A DNA stretch of 64,000 bases from Atrichornis clamosus (GCA_013400975.1 WBMZ01011711.1:62001-126000); one strand, 5' to 3'. Positions 1 to 14,719 are shown, counted from the first letter of the stretch. The notes: generated by a model not told the origin, from the letters alone. A program made the numbers and translations.

Positions 1-3000
1 AGGAAGAAATAAGGGGAAAATGCAATTAGTTCTATTTTTAAAGACGTGAGAGCTCTGGGATGCCATGGTGATGGAATTGGTGTAAGCACCTGGATAGATA
101 CAAATCTCCTGCATGTCTGGAATAACGTAGATGGGCCGGGACAGTATGCAAGTGGAGAGGATTTCTGTTTATCTAGTTTCCCTGTCAGCTTTCTGTTATT
201 AAACATGGTGATTTCCAAGCTGTCAGAATGGATGTTAAAATCTTCTGGCATTTCTGGCTATGGAAAAATCTGCAGGAAGACAAAGCCCACAAATATAATG
301 TGGCTCCACGTGTGTTCGCAAGCACAGCGAGCGCTGAGTGGGGAGCACTGGGAACAGGGGGCACTGGGAGTGGGGCAGGGCACCCGCCAGGTGCCAGCTG
401 TGCAGACAAGGGCTTGTGTCACCTGTGCCAGCTGCGGGGAGGTCCTGCCTGTGCCCACAGGTGTCACCTCCTCCCCCAGGAGTATCCCTGGGGCAGGCTC
501 TGTGTTGGTGGAAAGTGCCCGACCACCATTTTGCAGCTCCAGAAGAGCCCCGTGAGCAGCTTGGTGAGGATGTTTTGGGGATGGGTGATGTGTTGGAGCC
601 CAGGGAGGTGGCAGCGTCCTCACAAGGGGGGGAGGCTGCTGCTGCGTCCCCCCCTGCCAGTGTCACTCCCCAGCCAGGGACAATAATGCTCCTGCTCTTT
701 AGTGCTGGCAGCTGGCAGCAGCGCACAGCTAACTCAGGATACTCCCAGAGCCACTGGTATTTAGGGGGGGGGGAGGCAGAAGGAAAGCAAGAGGCTTGAG
801 TCACTCGGCTGTGACCATATAATGACTCTGTATACAAATTAGATGGATTCACATGGTGCTTATCTAAATGAGGTTGCCATTTTACAATGCTAATTTTCCT
901 GTTGGTTGCTTGTGATACCAGAACACAGCGTTTCAAAGAAAAAATTCCTGTGCTTCTGGGCTCCAAAGGCGGTGTGATGCAGAGCCCGGGCAAACTGCAG
1001 GGTTAGCACAACCTGCGGGGCTCCGTCCCCCGGGCAGTGGCAGGGGGAGGACTGGGACTGCAGTAATTAGTAGCAAGTCTGCAGATCTTGATGAAGAATG
1101 CACAGGGGGCTTGTTCCTTTGCGCCGAGCTTTTACCCTCCAGAGGAATAAATAACTGGAGGGAAGGGAATTGAAAAAAGATGCAATGAAGGAGAAGGAAA
1201 TCAACTCCGTGTGCTCGTTTCTAAAGCTGACAGCGAGGGATCTGATAGACACTTGTAAGATCCAAGTGTAAGGAGGTGGCATTTCAAAAGCTCCCAGCAT
1301 CCTGAGGAAATGCTGTTGTGCCACGGAGTCGGAGCAGGAGGTGCAAAACGTGTGCTGAGCGTTTGGAAAAATATCTGGGGTTTCATTTGTCACTCATGTT
1401 TGATTACAGCTGATCCCAGGGAAATGAGACAGCCCCAGTTTGCCTGGGAAAGCTCAGGTGGCATTTAGCATTCCTGTGGGTACTTCTCTCATTCAAATTC
1501 TCAAAATACTTTCAAGTGGAGAGTAAAGACCCCTTCTCCCTCCCCATCCTCCCCCTTCTCCCCTGCCTCTGCCCCACTCCCGGGTTTGTGGAACTGGGGC
1601 TGGAAGGGCCAATCTGTTCTTGCAGGGAGCTCAGCCCCTCGGGCTGCCGGAAGCGCGGGTGGTGGAGCTTGGCTGATCCCTGTCAGCGAGGCTGACGTGC
1701 TGAGATGGCCCTGCTGGTCAGGGCCCAGTGGGGGAATCACATCCCATCACGGCATCCCACAGCTCTGCTTCCCACGGATCCTGGAGCACTGCTGGGCTTG
1801 CCGTGGTGAGAGCTGCTGAGGACCTGTTACCGTCAGTTGTTCAGCATGGTCTGACACCCGACATTCTGCAGAAACTTCCTTTCAGAAATAGCTATTCCGT
1901 GAGAAGTAAAAAAAAAAAAAAAAGCAGTGATTGAGGGTCTAAACTGCACATGCATAAACATGAGGTGATCTCCAGAGTCATGGTGCTCATTTTAATGTGA
2001 TAAATACAGATGCAGGAGTGTTTGCAGAGCCATTCATTGCCGTGTTAATTTTGTGCATCAGCTCTTCCAGCTGTGGGGTGTTGTGGAGCTCCATTGAGGC
2101 CAATGGCAGTTTGCACCAGCTGAGGATGTGATGATGCTCTACGTACAATTTTCTTTCATGAAAGGAAAATACATGATATCACATCATCCCTTCTCGCCTG
2201 CAGCTGTTGCTCAGCTCTGCCTCCATGGCTCCCTCACTCGATGTGGCCCCTGAAGTAACCAGGTTGTTCTGCTCTGCTGGCTCCATGCACCAGCACCTTG
2301 CAGGATCAACCCCAGAGCAGTGCTGAGCACAAGGAACTCCCAGCATCAGCAGCCTTTACACGGAGCAGGGATCTTGAAATATTTAGTTCTGTCCAGAAAT
2401 GGGTCCTGTACCTTTTATCTTCAGGGCTTGCCAGGGTCAGAGCAATCCCTTTCATCTTCACAAAGCTCCCTTGCCCTGTGCATGGATCAGCTGGGAAAGA
2501 CAGAGCTGCCAGCGAAATCCTCAGCACTGAGAGTCAGGCGTGAAAAAAAAGGTTGGGAAAAGACCAGGCTGCCCGGGGAGCCCAGCGGTGTGATGATGTC
2601 TCAGAGCTGGGAGCCACGGTGTAGGTGCTGCAGTGAGCCAGCCAAGAGGCCCATGCAGTGCCAGAGAGCCCAAGTCCTCAGGTTGTGGAAAACAAAGCTG
2701 CTCCAAATTTTGATGGGAGGATCCTCCAGGTACCACTCACGTTTCCAGAGTATCTGTGTTTTTTTCTGCTAAAGGAATTGAAAGAAGAAAACTATTTTAG
2801 AATATATTTTAGAATCTGAGTGCAGGTGGCTTTATTTGCACTTGTCTTCTCCTCTTTTCATTTCAAGCTATAAACGAGCCCAGCTCTGTGCTCCCACGAC
2901 AGGAATAGCAGGTCAAGTCTACTGTAGTAGTTCTGCTCTCAGGAGAGAAAACAAACTAAACCTGGTTTACTTTAGGTGTGCACCAGGCACAGATGTTTTC

Positions 3001-4394
3001 TTTGATGAACTTGTAATGCCCCATATGTTGAACACTGACAGCAATTTACACCAAATTTGACACATGGAACTTCCTAAGGACACTGGATAGAGAATTGTGA
3101 ACCTTTGTTAACGACTGAAAATTGAGTTAATGAACTAACATTGCCCAGTGCAGCAAAGGTAGTAGCAGGGCAGGCGAGGATTGGGAAAGCTTGGTTTAGT
3201 CAGTGGAAGTGGCTTGTGGTGTGGTTTAGGATTAGTTTTGTCACAAACACGGGCTGCGGGCTGGGGGAGGCACTGTCAGTGAAATCAGCACTGGACACTG
3301 GTTTGTATTTTTTAAGGAAGACCCTGATCCAAGCTGTGCAGCTGCTCTGCAGGTTTCCTGTGGCTCAGGATTCATGTGGCTGCTTTGCCTGGCTCTGGGC
3401 TTGCTCCGGGCAAGGGAAGGAGCTGCTGTGGTGTGGTTTTCATCAGGGTGCTGAAAGACTGAGCTGTTAGAGACCTTTAAAAAATTAAAAATATTTCTAT
3501 ATCTGCTTGTTCCTGTATGGGTCTAATAACATGGCCCTTAGAAAGTAATTTGGATTAATTAGAATGTCCAGGCACTTTTGTGATAAAGACATGCAGAGTA
3601 ATTATCCAGTGTCCAGAATAATCTATTGAGCTTGTGAAGTTTAAGTCTGAAAATTATTCTCCCTTAAGTATTCGTCTTTCTGGCTGTATTTCTGTTATTA
3701 AATTTGTTTTCCCACAAGTTAGATAAGAAGAAATGTAATTATTTAGCTGGCAAGCTTAATGGTGAGGTGGAGAAAACCAGTGAAGGTAAATGTGTGATTG
3801 CCTTGTGTTTTTTCCTGTAATAATGCAGAAATATTTAGGTATGTGTAGAATTACATGGTGATGATGCACTTCGTAAAAGGCCAGAGATGAAATATAAGGA
3901 AATAAAAGGTATAGATATTCACTGGAACTTCATTATGCCCCATAACTCTTGGATATGTAGTCGAAGAAATGTCAAATGCAGATTTCTCCCATAATTACAA
4001 TCCGTTCTCCCTCACATCTCTCCTCACTGCATTTCCTCACTCTCCTTTATGCCCAAAGTCTGTTCTGAAGGACCTTGTTCGGTTTCTGATGCTCAGAGGA
4101 CACAACAGGCCTTTTTACTTGTGATAATGTTTATTTTGGATTAAAGAAAATATGAAATCAAAGGCAGTCTAAATATAATCCCTCAGTGTCCCTGGTGAAA
4201 CCATCCCCACGCCCTGGGTCAGCCGTGCCTCCCACACATTCTGAAGGAATATTAAATGGCTGGGATTCAAAGGAGGAAGTTTTTGACCTTGCAGACGATG
4301 GAGGGGAAGTGGAACAATTTGTTCCTCTCTGAGCTCCTCCCGGCAGTCGCAGCTTCTCCCTCCCAGCAGGAGAGACCTTGAGGGGCAGGGAAAG

Positions 4395-4782
4395 GGTCCA
4401 GGGAAGGGAACGGAGCTGGGGGCGCTCAGCCTGGAGCAGAGGAGGCTCAGGGGGGCCCTTCTGGCTCTGCACAAGTCCCTGACAGGAGGGGGCAGCCAGG
4501 GGGGATTTGGGATCTGCTCCCAGGGAGCAGGGAGCAGGAAAGAGGAAATGGCCTCAAGTTGCGCCAGGGGAGGGTTAGGTTGGATATTGGGAAAATTTCT
4601 TCCCTGAAAGGTTGTCTAGCCCTGGCACAGCTGCCCAGGGCAGGAGTGGAGTCCCCATCCCTGGAGGGATTTAAAAGCTGTGTGGATGTGGCACTTGGGG
4701 ACATGGGTCAGTGGTGGCCTTGGCAGTGCTGGGGGAATGGTTGGACTCGATCTTGGAGTGTTTTTCCAACGCCACTGATTTT
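4395..4782 (+). mobile_element. CR1 LINE fragment, sense
   Basis: This is one of the longest CR1 copies in the window. It runs from the GTCCAGGGAAGGG region through TCAGCCTGGAGCAGAGGAGGCTC, GGAAATGGCCTCAAGTTGCG and CCCATCCCTGGAGGGATTTAAAAG, to GGTTGGACTCGAT and TTTTTCCAAC near the 3' end. It lacks the ORF regions, as a 5'-truncated insertion would. Confidence 0.9.
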
Positions 4783-7246
4783 TCTTTGGTAGAGTCATCC
4801 TTGCAACAACAGGAGGTAACTTTGACTAGAGAGACCCAGCCAGGATGTCAGGGGTGTAGTTAGGGAAGTGAACTCCGATATGCTGTAGTGTTGCTGCAGC
4901 AATGAACGCCTGAACAAGAGGCTGTTCTTACCTGGAGCAAATCACCGTTTATCTGACACTGAGAAAACCCTTGTGTGGTGTGTTTACTGAAATTGCATGG
5001 AGGAATTTGCTGTTCACCACAATGTTTGTAGGGTTTTGAGATAAAAATGCCCACTTGGGCCCTTGCCTACACCCAATATTTTTCCTTTGCTGTAGGAGAG
5101 AGCTCTGTGCTGCATGTACTGGCTGCCTCTGAAACTCGGTGCCTCTGAGATGCCCTGAAATGCTGTTCTGGGTTTCATAATGAAGATAATTTGTGTTGGT
5201 AAAAAAAAAAAAAGAAAAATGGATGATTTAGATTTTTATCCTTGACTTCATTTAGGCCTTGCCATGTCTCTGGTTGTTGTCGTAACCAATTTACACCAGG
5301 AGGTAAAACTCACCTGTACACGCAGACACGGGATAATCAGCTCTGTGCCTTGCCTCATCCTGATGGATGAGGGTGTTAGACATCAGGGTAATATCCAGGC
5401 TGTTAATCAATAGCTGTGGCAGGTTCCCTGCCTGCCCCCGGCCCCACCCGTGGTGCTGTGCAGGCCCTCGCCCTCCCTGCCAGGCCTGGAGCGTCACGGG
5501 CTCATCAGGAGGCCTTGGGCTTAGGGGGAATTTATCTCCTTGACGTCACTGGGCTGCCAGCACAAGTGATGCTGTTCCCATAAGGACAGGCTGAGGAGTT
5601 TTGTTGCTCTGCTCATAAATTGGGATTAGTTTTGTAGCTCTGGGTTCGTCATCTGCAGCTGCAGTTACGTAACCACGGCTTCACCCTGAGCCTCGCGGTG
5701 GAGAGGCCTCGGGGTGGAAGGAGAGAAGGTGGAACAACCTGTAGAGGCTCGTAGGTGTGAGTGACCACAGCTGCAGAGAGGAGCTTACACATATTCTTTA
5801 TAATTCACAGCTTTCCTCTTGCCTCAAGCTTTTAATAAAGTGCCAATCCAAACCAAGACAGTTTAAGCTCAAGCAGAACTGTTCAAACACAGTGTGTGAG
5901 CACATTAAAAACCCAGGGGTTTTTATTATTTGACACATTTTAAAATTCAGAAATACTTCCAATATTGCATGGAGGGAAATGAGCTCCGGAAATCCTGTTT
6001 AAAACACCATTTTACTGCGTGACGTGCAGCCAGTCCCCTTGGGGGTGTTTGTGGAGGATCCAGGGAGGGGAGCTGGAGAAGATCCCACTCCTAGAGCCTC
6101 TCCCTTAATGTGAGGACCGCTTGGAGACATTTTAATGAGAATAGACTCCTACTTTTGTGATATCTGGTCAGCGGAAGTCATTCACAGGAACTGAGTTTTG
6201 CTCCTTACGATATTCAGCTGCTTGCCCAGAGTTTAACTTTACAATGAAATTAAAAAGAAACAGTTAATGTAGATAAATCTGTATTGCCAGATTTTGGATG
6301 TGTTCCTCTGAAAGGGCAGGAAGGCCAGAGGCTTTATTCTCCTTGCCTGTCAGACTCCTGGCTATATTGAAAATTTAGGAATAAATATTCAAATCACAGC
6401 CTTCTTTTCCACGACATAAACACGGATGCCCTCCTAGAAATGCAATTATGAGATATGCTCAAATCTAAGCTCGGCAGCTCTCATTTAGCCCAATAACTCA
6501 GCTCTGAGGGATGATTGTTTCCCCTTGTACCACACTGCAGTTTGTTTCCGCTGGGCTGGGTTTGTGTGTGTCTGGTTGTGTATTACTTTCAGAAAACTAT
6601 GTTCTGCCACTGAGAACATTTTCTGTCTCAGCCTGGCTGCTGAGTAAGTCGTTACTGGTGTTGTCTCTATCGGGCTACTTTCAAAATCAATGAGATTTAT
6701 ACTTGCAGATTAAAAACCTTTTAAAATATGCATAGACAATATAAGGTTCAATTATCTGTTTGCGATGAATGGAGCAATGTGTACACATAAATAAAACATA
6801 AAAGCCGCTTCACTCTGTTTATATTCTGCTTCTGATTTATTTTCAAAAGAATTAGAATTGGTGAGTCCATATTTGGATGTGGGAGCTCCAATCACTGCAA
6901 GAATGTTTGTGCTTCTGTGTGTACTTGGTGTCCATACATCCCTTCTCTGTGCTCACAGAGACTGGCTCTCAGGTTTTGGGAATGCAGACAGGGATATGGG
7001 AGTGGTGCACGTGGAAGGAGATGAGAACAAATCTACCTAGTGCTGCCACATCCCATAACTGAGTGTACAGACCCTGACGCTTTGCTCAGCACTTGGGATG
7101 GCTGAAAGGACCCTCCTGAGAATGCCCTGATTGGGGAGAATTTGAACAGCAGAGGAATGGGAATATTTTTTGGTGTCTAGCAGACCTTGAAGTGTGTGCG
7201 CAGCCCGTGCAAGAGGCAGACATGCCCTTCATCTCCTTCCATTGTG

Positions 7247-7519
7247 CATAGAATGGTCATAGAATCCCAGAGTGGTTGGGTTGGAAGGTTAAAGCCCATC
7301 CAGTGCCACCCCTGCCATGGGCAGGGACCCCTCCCACTGTCCCAGGGTGCTCCAAGCCCTGTCCAGCCTGGCCTTGGACACTTCCAGGGATGGGGCAGCC
7401 ACAGCTTCTCTGGCCAACCTGTGCCAGGGCCTCTCCACTCTCACAGGGAAGAATTCCTTTGCAGTATCCCATCTAAATCTACCATCTTTCAGCTTAAAGC
7501 CCTTCCTCTTTTCCTGTCA
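7247..7519 (-). mobile_element. CR1 LINE fragment, antisense
   Basis: The reverse-strand CR1 3' end includes a tail with CATAGAATGGTCATAGAATC, the inverted form of the ATTCTATG-type terminal repeat. The body follows through GGCAGGGACCCCTCCCACTG and TGGGGCAGCCACAGCTTCTC to TCTAAATCTACC and CTTTTCCTGTC. The tail retention marks a true 3' end. Confidence 0.92.
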
Positions 7520-9651
7520 AGGACATAGGAGTGGAGGGAACAATACAAGGACAAGACTTCCCATGTGTGACACAGAAAATCCTGATGTCAGCCCTTCCCA
7601 AATGGGACCCCCACATCCCTTCCATTCCCAAGCCCCCGAGGGTGTTACACAAACATTGATCTTGGTCTTAGCAGTGGGGTGCAAATCCAGCTGCATTTTT
7701 GCCACAAGTTATTTTGTTTTCTCTAGCAATTAATGGACAGACCTTGGTTTGTTCCCTCCTAAATACCACTGTCTGCTCTATCTGCTGGAGGTGTTGCTTG
7801 TGCTTCCTCGGGCTGTGGTAGAAGTCAACAAAGCTAAAGGTAAATTTGGGCTTAGCACAAACCCGGAGAACACAGATTGTGTCTCTTTTGTTCGTTCTCT
7901 CTTTCGTGCAGTATCTTGGTAATGATGTCTCAGACCTTGAGGAGTGCCATGGGATCAGAGTGTGACAGGACATCCGTGTGTGTTATTTGTAGGCTGGATT
8001 TGCATCCCAGCATGAGGCTGAACAGAGTCTTGCTGCATAAGCAGCTCGGGTGGAGCATCTGATCACACAAATGTGCCCATTAGAGGGGCTGAAGGGTCCC
8101 CGTGCTCTCATCACCTTGCACGAGTTCAGCTCAAAATTGGCTTGAAGTATTGGCTCCTAATAGACAGGATCCTTTGAAGCTTTGTTAAGATTTCCAATTG
8201 CCTCTAGCAAAGTGCCATCTATTAGTTTAATATTGCTCTCAAGCTCTCAGTCTATCAGGTCTGGAGTTAAAATATGAAGAGCTGTGCATTCTTGCATTGC
8301 AGTGGATGGGCCATCACCACTGCTGTTCTAACTGATGTATCCTAGGAGGAATATTCCACTTCGTGTTGTAAAATCCAATGTGCTGTGCTGGTCATAGCTC
8401 ACCCATAGGATCTGCAAACCAGGAAACCTTTCTTGCCATGCTGCTTTATGGGCAAGCCAGCTAAAATCCTTAACAAGCGAAATATTTCACTTTGAAATAT
8501 TAAATGTGGGAGTTTCATCCTCGTAGCTGTGCCTTTACCTTCAGTATCCATAATCTCTGTGGTGCAGGAGATAAACAGCCTGGTTTGGGGCTGGCAGCTG
8601 TCAGAGGTGCCCTGTTCCTGGCTGTGTTTGTTGTGTCACCCAGGGGAAATGGTGGCTCCTGTCTGTGTGTCAGGGGCTGGCCCCAGGGTTTGTGCCTCGT
8701 GCTGCCTGGTCAGGGCTCAGCAGAGGCATCTCTGCCATGCCAGGGGCCGGGGGCTTGGCGGCTTCCAGGAGCCTTCCCTCAAAGAAGGGTGGTTGTAGAT
8801 CAAGGGCTTAGGAACAGCAATTAGAAATTGCAAATTAGATTTTTTTACTCTAATATTACTGAATCAAAATATCGATGAACCGAGAGAAACTAAAATGGGA
8901 GTAACAGAAATACCAGTTAATTTGACTTCTGAGAAGTGCTCACTTAGGATCTTTATGATGACATAAACACCGCTTTGTTCACAGAGAGGAATTTGCACAC
9001 ACAGATTAAGCAAGTGGGGATCTAAAAATCTTTTTCCACGTCAGTATAAATTCAAATACTGGTTTCTGGACATTTTTTTCCTGAGGAATGTTTTTAAACA
9101 GAACAAGTCCCAAGGTATGGCAATTTACTGGTGAAATTAGCAATGCAGATGAGGAGGGTTGGTCTTGCAAACACAAATAATACCTGCAAACAACAGGAGC
9201 CTATTTTTGCTGTGGCTGTGGGTGTGCTGGAACACAGCAGTGAAGGACTGGCAAAGAACACGCTGCCTTTGGTGCTCAGAGAACTTATTTTAGCCTCTTA
9301 CAGGAGCCTTCAATATGCATAAAGCCTTTGTGCCCGAGCTGCAGCCCTGACGGAGGGTTTTATCTGAGCCGTTCTCTGAAGGCCGCGCAGGGGGAGAGCA
9401 GCTCCGTTCCACTCGGGCCTGGCCTGTTCCTGAGCCCACGTGCTGCCTTGGCAGAGGGCTTGCAGCCTGTCCTGCCTCCCTCCAGGTGCCCTCTCGCTGT
9501 CACAGCAGTGCCCTGGGAGCTCTGCTTCCGCCACAGCCTGGCCCAGAGCTTCCCCGGAGTTGTTTGAAGTCTCAGGAATGTTTCGAATTGGTTCAGAGAC
9601 CCAGCTCACAGGAGCTGGACTGGAAAGGATGCTTTTTGCCAATGGAAAAGG

Positions 9652-9794
9652 ATCACAGAATCCCAGACTGGGCTGGGGTGGAAGGGACCTTAAAGCTCAT
9701 CCAGTGCCACCCCTGAAATGGGCAGGAACACCTTCCACTATCCCAGGGTGCTCCAAGCTCTGTCCAACCTGGCCTTGGACACTCCAGGGATGGA
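9652..9794 (-). mobile_element. CR1 LINE fragment, antisense, short
   Basis: ATCACAGAATCCCAGACTGG, GGAAGGGACCTTAAAGCTC and CCAACCTGGCCTTGGACAC give the terminal ~145 bp of CR1 on the minus strand. It is truncated at the conserved CAGGGATGG position. Confidence 0.88.
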
Positions 9795-11718
9795 AAGTAA
9801 AGCATTCCAGTAACTAATTTATTCCTAAGAAAGTAAAGATGGCCAAGTCTCAATCCCCAATATGTGAACTTGTTGAGATGGGAGTTATGTCCTTGGTTTT
9901 CAAAGGACAGTTTTATCTACAGCTTTATAAGGGGATGATTGTTTTTGTGCTGTGACTAATTTGCATTAAAATTTTGGGTTCTGGTTTGAAGTCATCGGTC
10001 CAAGGTTCTTTCAGCATTTAAAAGCCAAGAAATCACCCCCTGTTCTTCTATAAAAAACCAATCTATGCCATAAGCTCATCACTGTCACAAGCAGACCTTG
10101 TTCCAGGCGCAGGTCATCAAGATGAAATACAGGCTATCTCATATTTATGGACACATTTCATTTTACTGGGTGTTTATGATTTTTTTTCCCCTGCTTTCTG
10201 AGCTGATAAAGTGCTCCCATGAGCCATGTGGACAGTACTAATTGCTGTAATTATTGTTCCCTTAATTGCTACAATTATTTTTTTCAGGAGTACTTTCTCA
10301 TTCTAGAAGAGGAAGCAGGAGAGACCTTGCAGATATGGCAAAGGCTCCCACCCGGCCAATATCATTCAGGATGCCTTTCCACCTTGGTGCTATGACAGTT
10401 GTGGTAGGGTTGAAGATGGATTTATGTGCCTGGAAATGGCTCTTTCCAGGTTTGAAGTTAATTTAAAAGAAATGTGTTCAGTTAGAAAGGCAGTTGTTTG
10501 AGAAAACCGAAGCAGCTTTGGAAGTGTTTGTTTTGCTAATGGACTCCATCCATTATAATAATGGTGATGAGGAGTTGGGAATCTTAACCCTAATACTGGA
10601 CCAGGAGTTGAGATGGGGCTCACCCAGCTTGGGAGGATTTGTAGAATGAGCCCACGTAGATACAAGCAAAATTCATGTACATGAATCATCTTTTGGGTTT
10701 ATTTTCTTAGTGTTTCTTTCATTGCTCTTGAAGATGTTTTTGTTTAATTAAATGCACTTTGTCTCCTCCAGGCTCAGCTTCTCCTTTGTACCGGGTGTTG
10801 TTCATGCTTGTATCCCTGTACTTTATGAAATACTGAGCCAATTCCCTCAAAGGTGGTGGTGCTGGTCTCTGATACACCATTAGGAATTCACCGTGGGATA
10901 ACGTGGGGGGGGTGGTGATGCGGGCAGACAGGGCTGTGTTTGAACAGTGGTGGCTTTAGTCATTGCTCAGCAGAGAGAAACTGAGGTGAGCTGTAAATAA
11001 ATGGATGGGTTTGAAAATGCCCTTCTCCAGATGTGCTGCTTCTGTTCACTGCTCACGAGAGTTGGCTCTCGTGGGGTGACTTCTGTGCTTAGCAACAGGT
11101 TTATCATCTCCAAACATTTCAGCAGAGCTGTACAAGAGTATTCTCTATTGCTCCTAAAATCCATTTACATGAAAACTTTCTTAATTGTCTTGCCTCATTT
11201 TCTCATTGTCAACATCTGGTTCTTGAGTGTAAAAGCCAGCTCGAAGTGCGCTCTGTCTGTTTTCATCCTAAAACATGGTAAGGAGGGATTATGAAGGTGC
11301 TTTAGAAGGGTTAGTTCTCATCATTACCTGAGACTGCTGGGAATGCTATTCCCAGGTCTTTTAAGAGCCCTGGAGCAAAACCTGCAGTAATACCTGTTTT
11401 CCTATGCACCTTCCAGGGCAGGTGAAGGGCACGTGCTGTGTGAGGGACGCCTTGAGGAAGCGCTCCCAGAGCTGCCCTCGTGGCAGGGTTTGGTTGCTGG
11501 GAGGGCTGGGAAGGAGGGGAGCAGGGGTCGGAGGGGATTTTTGTGCTGTGCACCCCGTGGCTGGGAGCTGTGAGGGCCCCCAGGGCTCTCAGCTCCCGAG
11601 GAGATGGAGAACTCCAGTTCTAGCTACTGGAGAACAGCTGGAAGATCCATTCCTATTGTCTTTCCAAGCTTTTAGCTATGTTCTGAGCTTATTTAGTATA
11701 TTGGGTAAAATTTCCACA

Positions 11719-11806
11719 GGATCACAGCCTGGTTTGGTCTCCAAGGGACCTTAAAGACCATCTGTTCCACCCCCTGCCACGGGCAGGGACACTTCCTGCT
11801 GGATAG
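11719..11806 (-). mobile_element. CR1 LINE 3'-end remnant, antisense
   Basis: Starts GGATCACAGCCTGGTTTGG, followed by AGGGACCTTAAAGACCATCT and CTGCCACGGGCAGGGACAC. Only the last ~90 bp remain. Confidence 0.75.
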
Positions 11807-14535
11807 GTGGATTTCTAGAACTTTCTGCTGGATTTCCTTCCTGTTCAGAAGGCCAAGTGAGAATGGGAAGAGTGTGGAGGAGTTTTGCCCAGAGAAAAGA
11901 GCCAGTTAGAAACTTCAGAGAACTTGAGCTCGAGACGGGGGAAGCGATTCTCTGTGGTTCTGAAGCTGTTTGTTTGTTCTGCAGTTGGAGGTGTAGCTGG
12001 GGGACAAAGAGGAGCTGTGCTAGCTGATGATTAAATCCTGACATGATCAATTTCTACATGACTAGAACCTGAGCCCTAAACAGCTCCCAGGCTCTTCCTC
12101 ATCCACCAGCTCACACCAATGAGTTTTGCAGCAAAGTCTTCGGGCATCTCATTTCTGTGGAGTTGGGTTGTTGGGAGGGCTTTGCAGTGTGTGTAGCCTG
12201 GCACTGCCCTGCCAAAGGGGATGGGTTCAAGAGGCTCTGCCAGAGTAGGGCGGGTTCTTCCCACTGTCAGGAAATCAGAGCCATAAAACTTCATAGGAAA
12301 TTGAAAGTAAAAATGCAGCAAACTGTGAACTTAATATTGCCCTGGTGGGAGCTCATTAATATCTCAATAGGTGCACTCCTGCATTATCTTAATTGCACGA
12401 GGTCCTCGGGGAAATTGCCTTTTCGGAAGTTTCCTGGCTACTGTCACTTGCTGGGTGGGTTCAGGTGCACCATTTCATTCAGCTGTTAATGAGTAACCGA
12501 GGAGGTGGAGCGGAGCTGGGTCCCATCTGAGGCGGTAGCAATAATTACCTTGGTTTTGGGAGCTCTGCGAGGTGCTTGGCCCGGGGAGCGGCTCAGGCAG
12601 AGGTGCAGGGGGTGGGCAGTACCCCAGGGGTTCTGGCAGCCCCGGCGGCTCGGGGAGGGTTGGTTGTGCTCTGGCCCTGCGGCTCTGCTGTGTTCCCGGC
12701 TGCCGCTGGGCTTTCGGGAGGATCTCACCACACTCTGTCCTTTTGCCTGGAAGGAAGGCTCTGCTCAGCAGTGAGAGGAGGACCCGGGGTGACAGGATAA
12801 TACAGAGCGAGTTTGAAATGAAAAATCGCCCAACAAGTTTGTATTTCAGTGGGGTTTTGCTCTGAAATGTGCTGTTGCAGACCTGCTGTTGGGAGATGTT
12901 TGCTGCTGGAAAGGGAAGCTTTGGAGACTCATTGCTCCTTGGTGCAGCTGCTCACAAACAGGACCTGCCCTGCAAGCCAGACAAGTGGCACCCAGAGACA
13001 GCTCTTCATTAGCAGAAGAAAATGGAATAAATGAAGAATAATGGTCAGTGTTAAAAATAAATTAACATTAATTAATCACTGACTGTACAAAGTTCCCAGC
13101 ATTAATCATTCAGTCCTGCTGTAATCAGAACATCAGCCAGGCAAGCCACATGTGAAACTCCAGGGTGTGATGTTTGCCATAGTCCTGTAAACACAGAGGC
13201 TTTGGAAAAAGCTGCTTCCCACGTCAGTGGAGTGATCCCTCATGTGCCAGCACCTGAGTGTCCCTCCGAAGGCTCCAGCTCAGCTCCTGCTGTGCTGCTG
13301 AGGCAAGGGAATGTGCCGGGCAAGGGCCAGGGGACTGTGGGCCCCGGGGCTTTGGGGTTCACATCCCTTCTGCCAAGATGTTGGAGCCACTTGGAAACCA
13401 GGCTGTGATTCTCGGGAGCTTTCTGATGTTTCAGGACAGAAAACAGGAAAAATGTGATGGCAATCCAACTTCTTTCAACTCCAGTTTTGAATTGATGACA
13501 AAGAGCAGATTTTACCTAAATGAAAGAAAAATAAATCAGTGAAGAGACAGAAAATACACCTGATTAGTTAAAAAAAAAAACCAACCCAAAAAGCCAAATC
13601 AACCTGACTTAAGGTTCTCTTGTTCTCCCTTGGCCCCTGCTCATCCTCCTTGCACAGGGAAACCATCTGGATCATGTTTGGGATCAGAGAGCAGGGACCT
13701 TGGCCAGCTTGGGCCAGGTCTTGGTGAGACGGATCAATCCATTTTTATTTTCCAGTGCACTTCAGCACTGGCAGGAGCTGAAGGTGCCCATGTGGAGCTC
13801 CCAGGTGAGCAGCAGCTGGATTTTAGCTGCTGGAAAGGGTGTCCAGTTTGGACATCTGGGGTGCTGCTGGTGTGCAGGGGAAGCTGGGCAGGAGGGGAAC
13901 GTGTCTTTTGTAGGGGTCTGCAACCTGCCCTGCCACACTGGGCCAAGAGGGGCTGTGGTGGCTGCAGTCTGTGTCATACCCACTGAAGGACTTCTCTGCC
14001 TGTATTCCAACAGCGTGTGAGGGAAATTCTGCTCCACATCTATATAACTTTATGTTGCTTTTAGAGATCCGGTAAGAAATGCTGGTAAAAACCCCAATAT
14101 ATGCTTTTTATACTCCAAGTGATTGAAACAGCCAGCAGTAGTTAATATTTTATGAACAGTGGAAAAAGATTTAAAATCCAAAAAGTCTCCTAAGGAATAT
14201 GAGCAGTGCAGCAAATTCTATAGAAGCTTTGGTTCTTGTAAAAGTGCAGAATGTGCTCCTTTTGATTTTTAGTTGAAAAAGCAGTTGTTGGCAAGTTGGA
14301 ATACAAAGAGTTGCCACAGATCAAAACTGGTATTTCAGCCTTCCTTTTATTTATAATTGCAGAAAGCAGCACTTGGCCGTGTCAGCGCAGCTCTGCGTGG
14401 GGCTGCGGTGAGGGCTGGCTGCTCGTCTGAGTGTGTAACGCTGGGTGAGAGCTCCAGTGCTCTCCCAGATGGCACCAGGCGTTGGTGACAGCAGCAGCTG
14501 GGGCAGGAGCAGGGAGCACTGAGCTCCTTTGGGTG

Positions 14536-14719
14536 GCCAGAGTGCCCAGCGCTGTCTGGGCCCTGCAGCAGTGGCTGGGAGGGGTCAGCAGGAGCTCCAG
14601 GAGCGCCTGGACAAGGCCTCGGGCACAGGGGGATGGATGGGGTGGCCGTGCAGGGCCTGGGGTTGGACTCGTGCTCCCTGGGGTCCCTTCCAGCTCAGGA
14701 GGCTTTATGGCTCTGTGAA
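14536..14719 (+). mobile_element. CR1 LINE 3'-end fragment, sense, second subfamily type
   Basis: AGCTCCAGGAGCGCCTGGAC, GTGCAGGGCCTGGGGTTGGA and GGTCCCTTCCAGCTCAGGAG identify the CR1 group whose tail reads CAGCTCAGGA before the terminal repeat. It matches the copy at 21067. Confidence 0.8.

Noticed and set aside
235..993. 252-codon open frame on the - strand near the window start
   Set aside because: Low-complexity Ser/Pro-rich translation with overlapping open frames on the other strand; no family match recognised.
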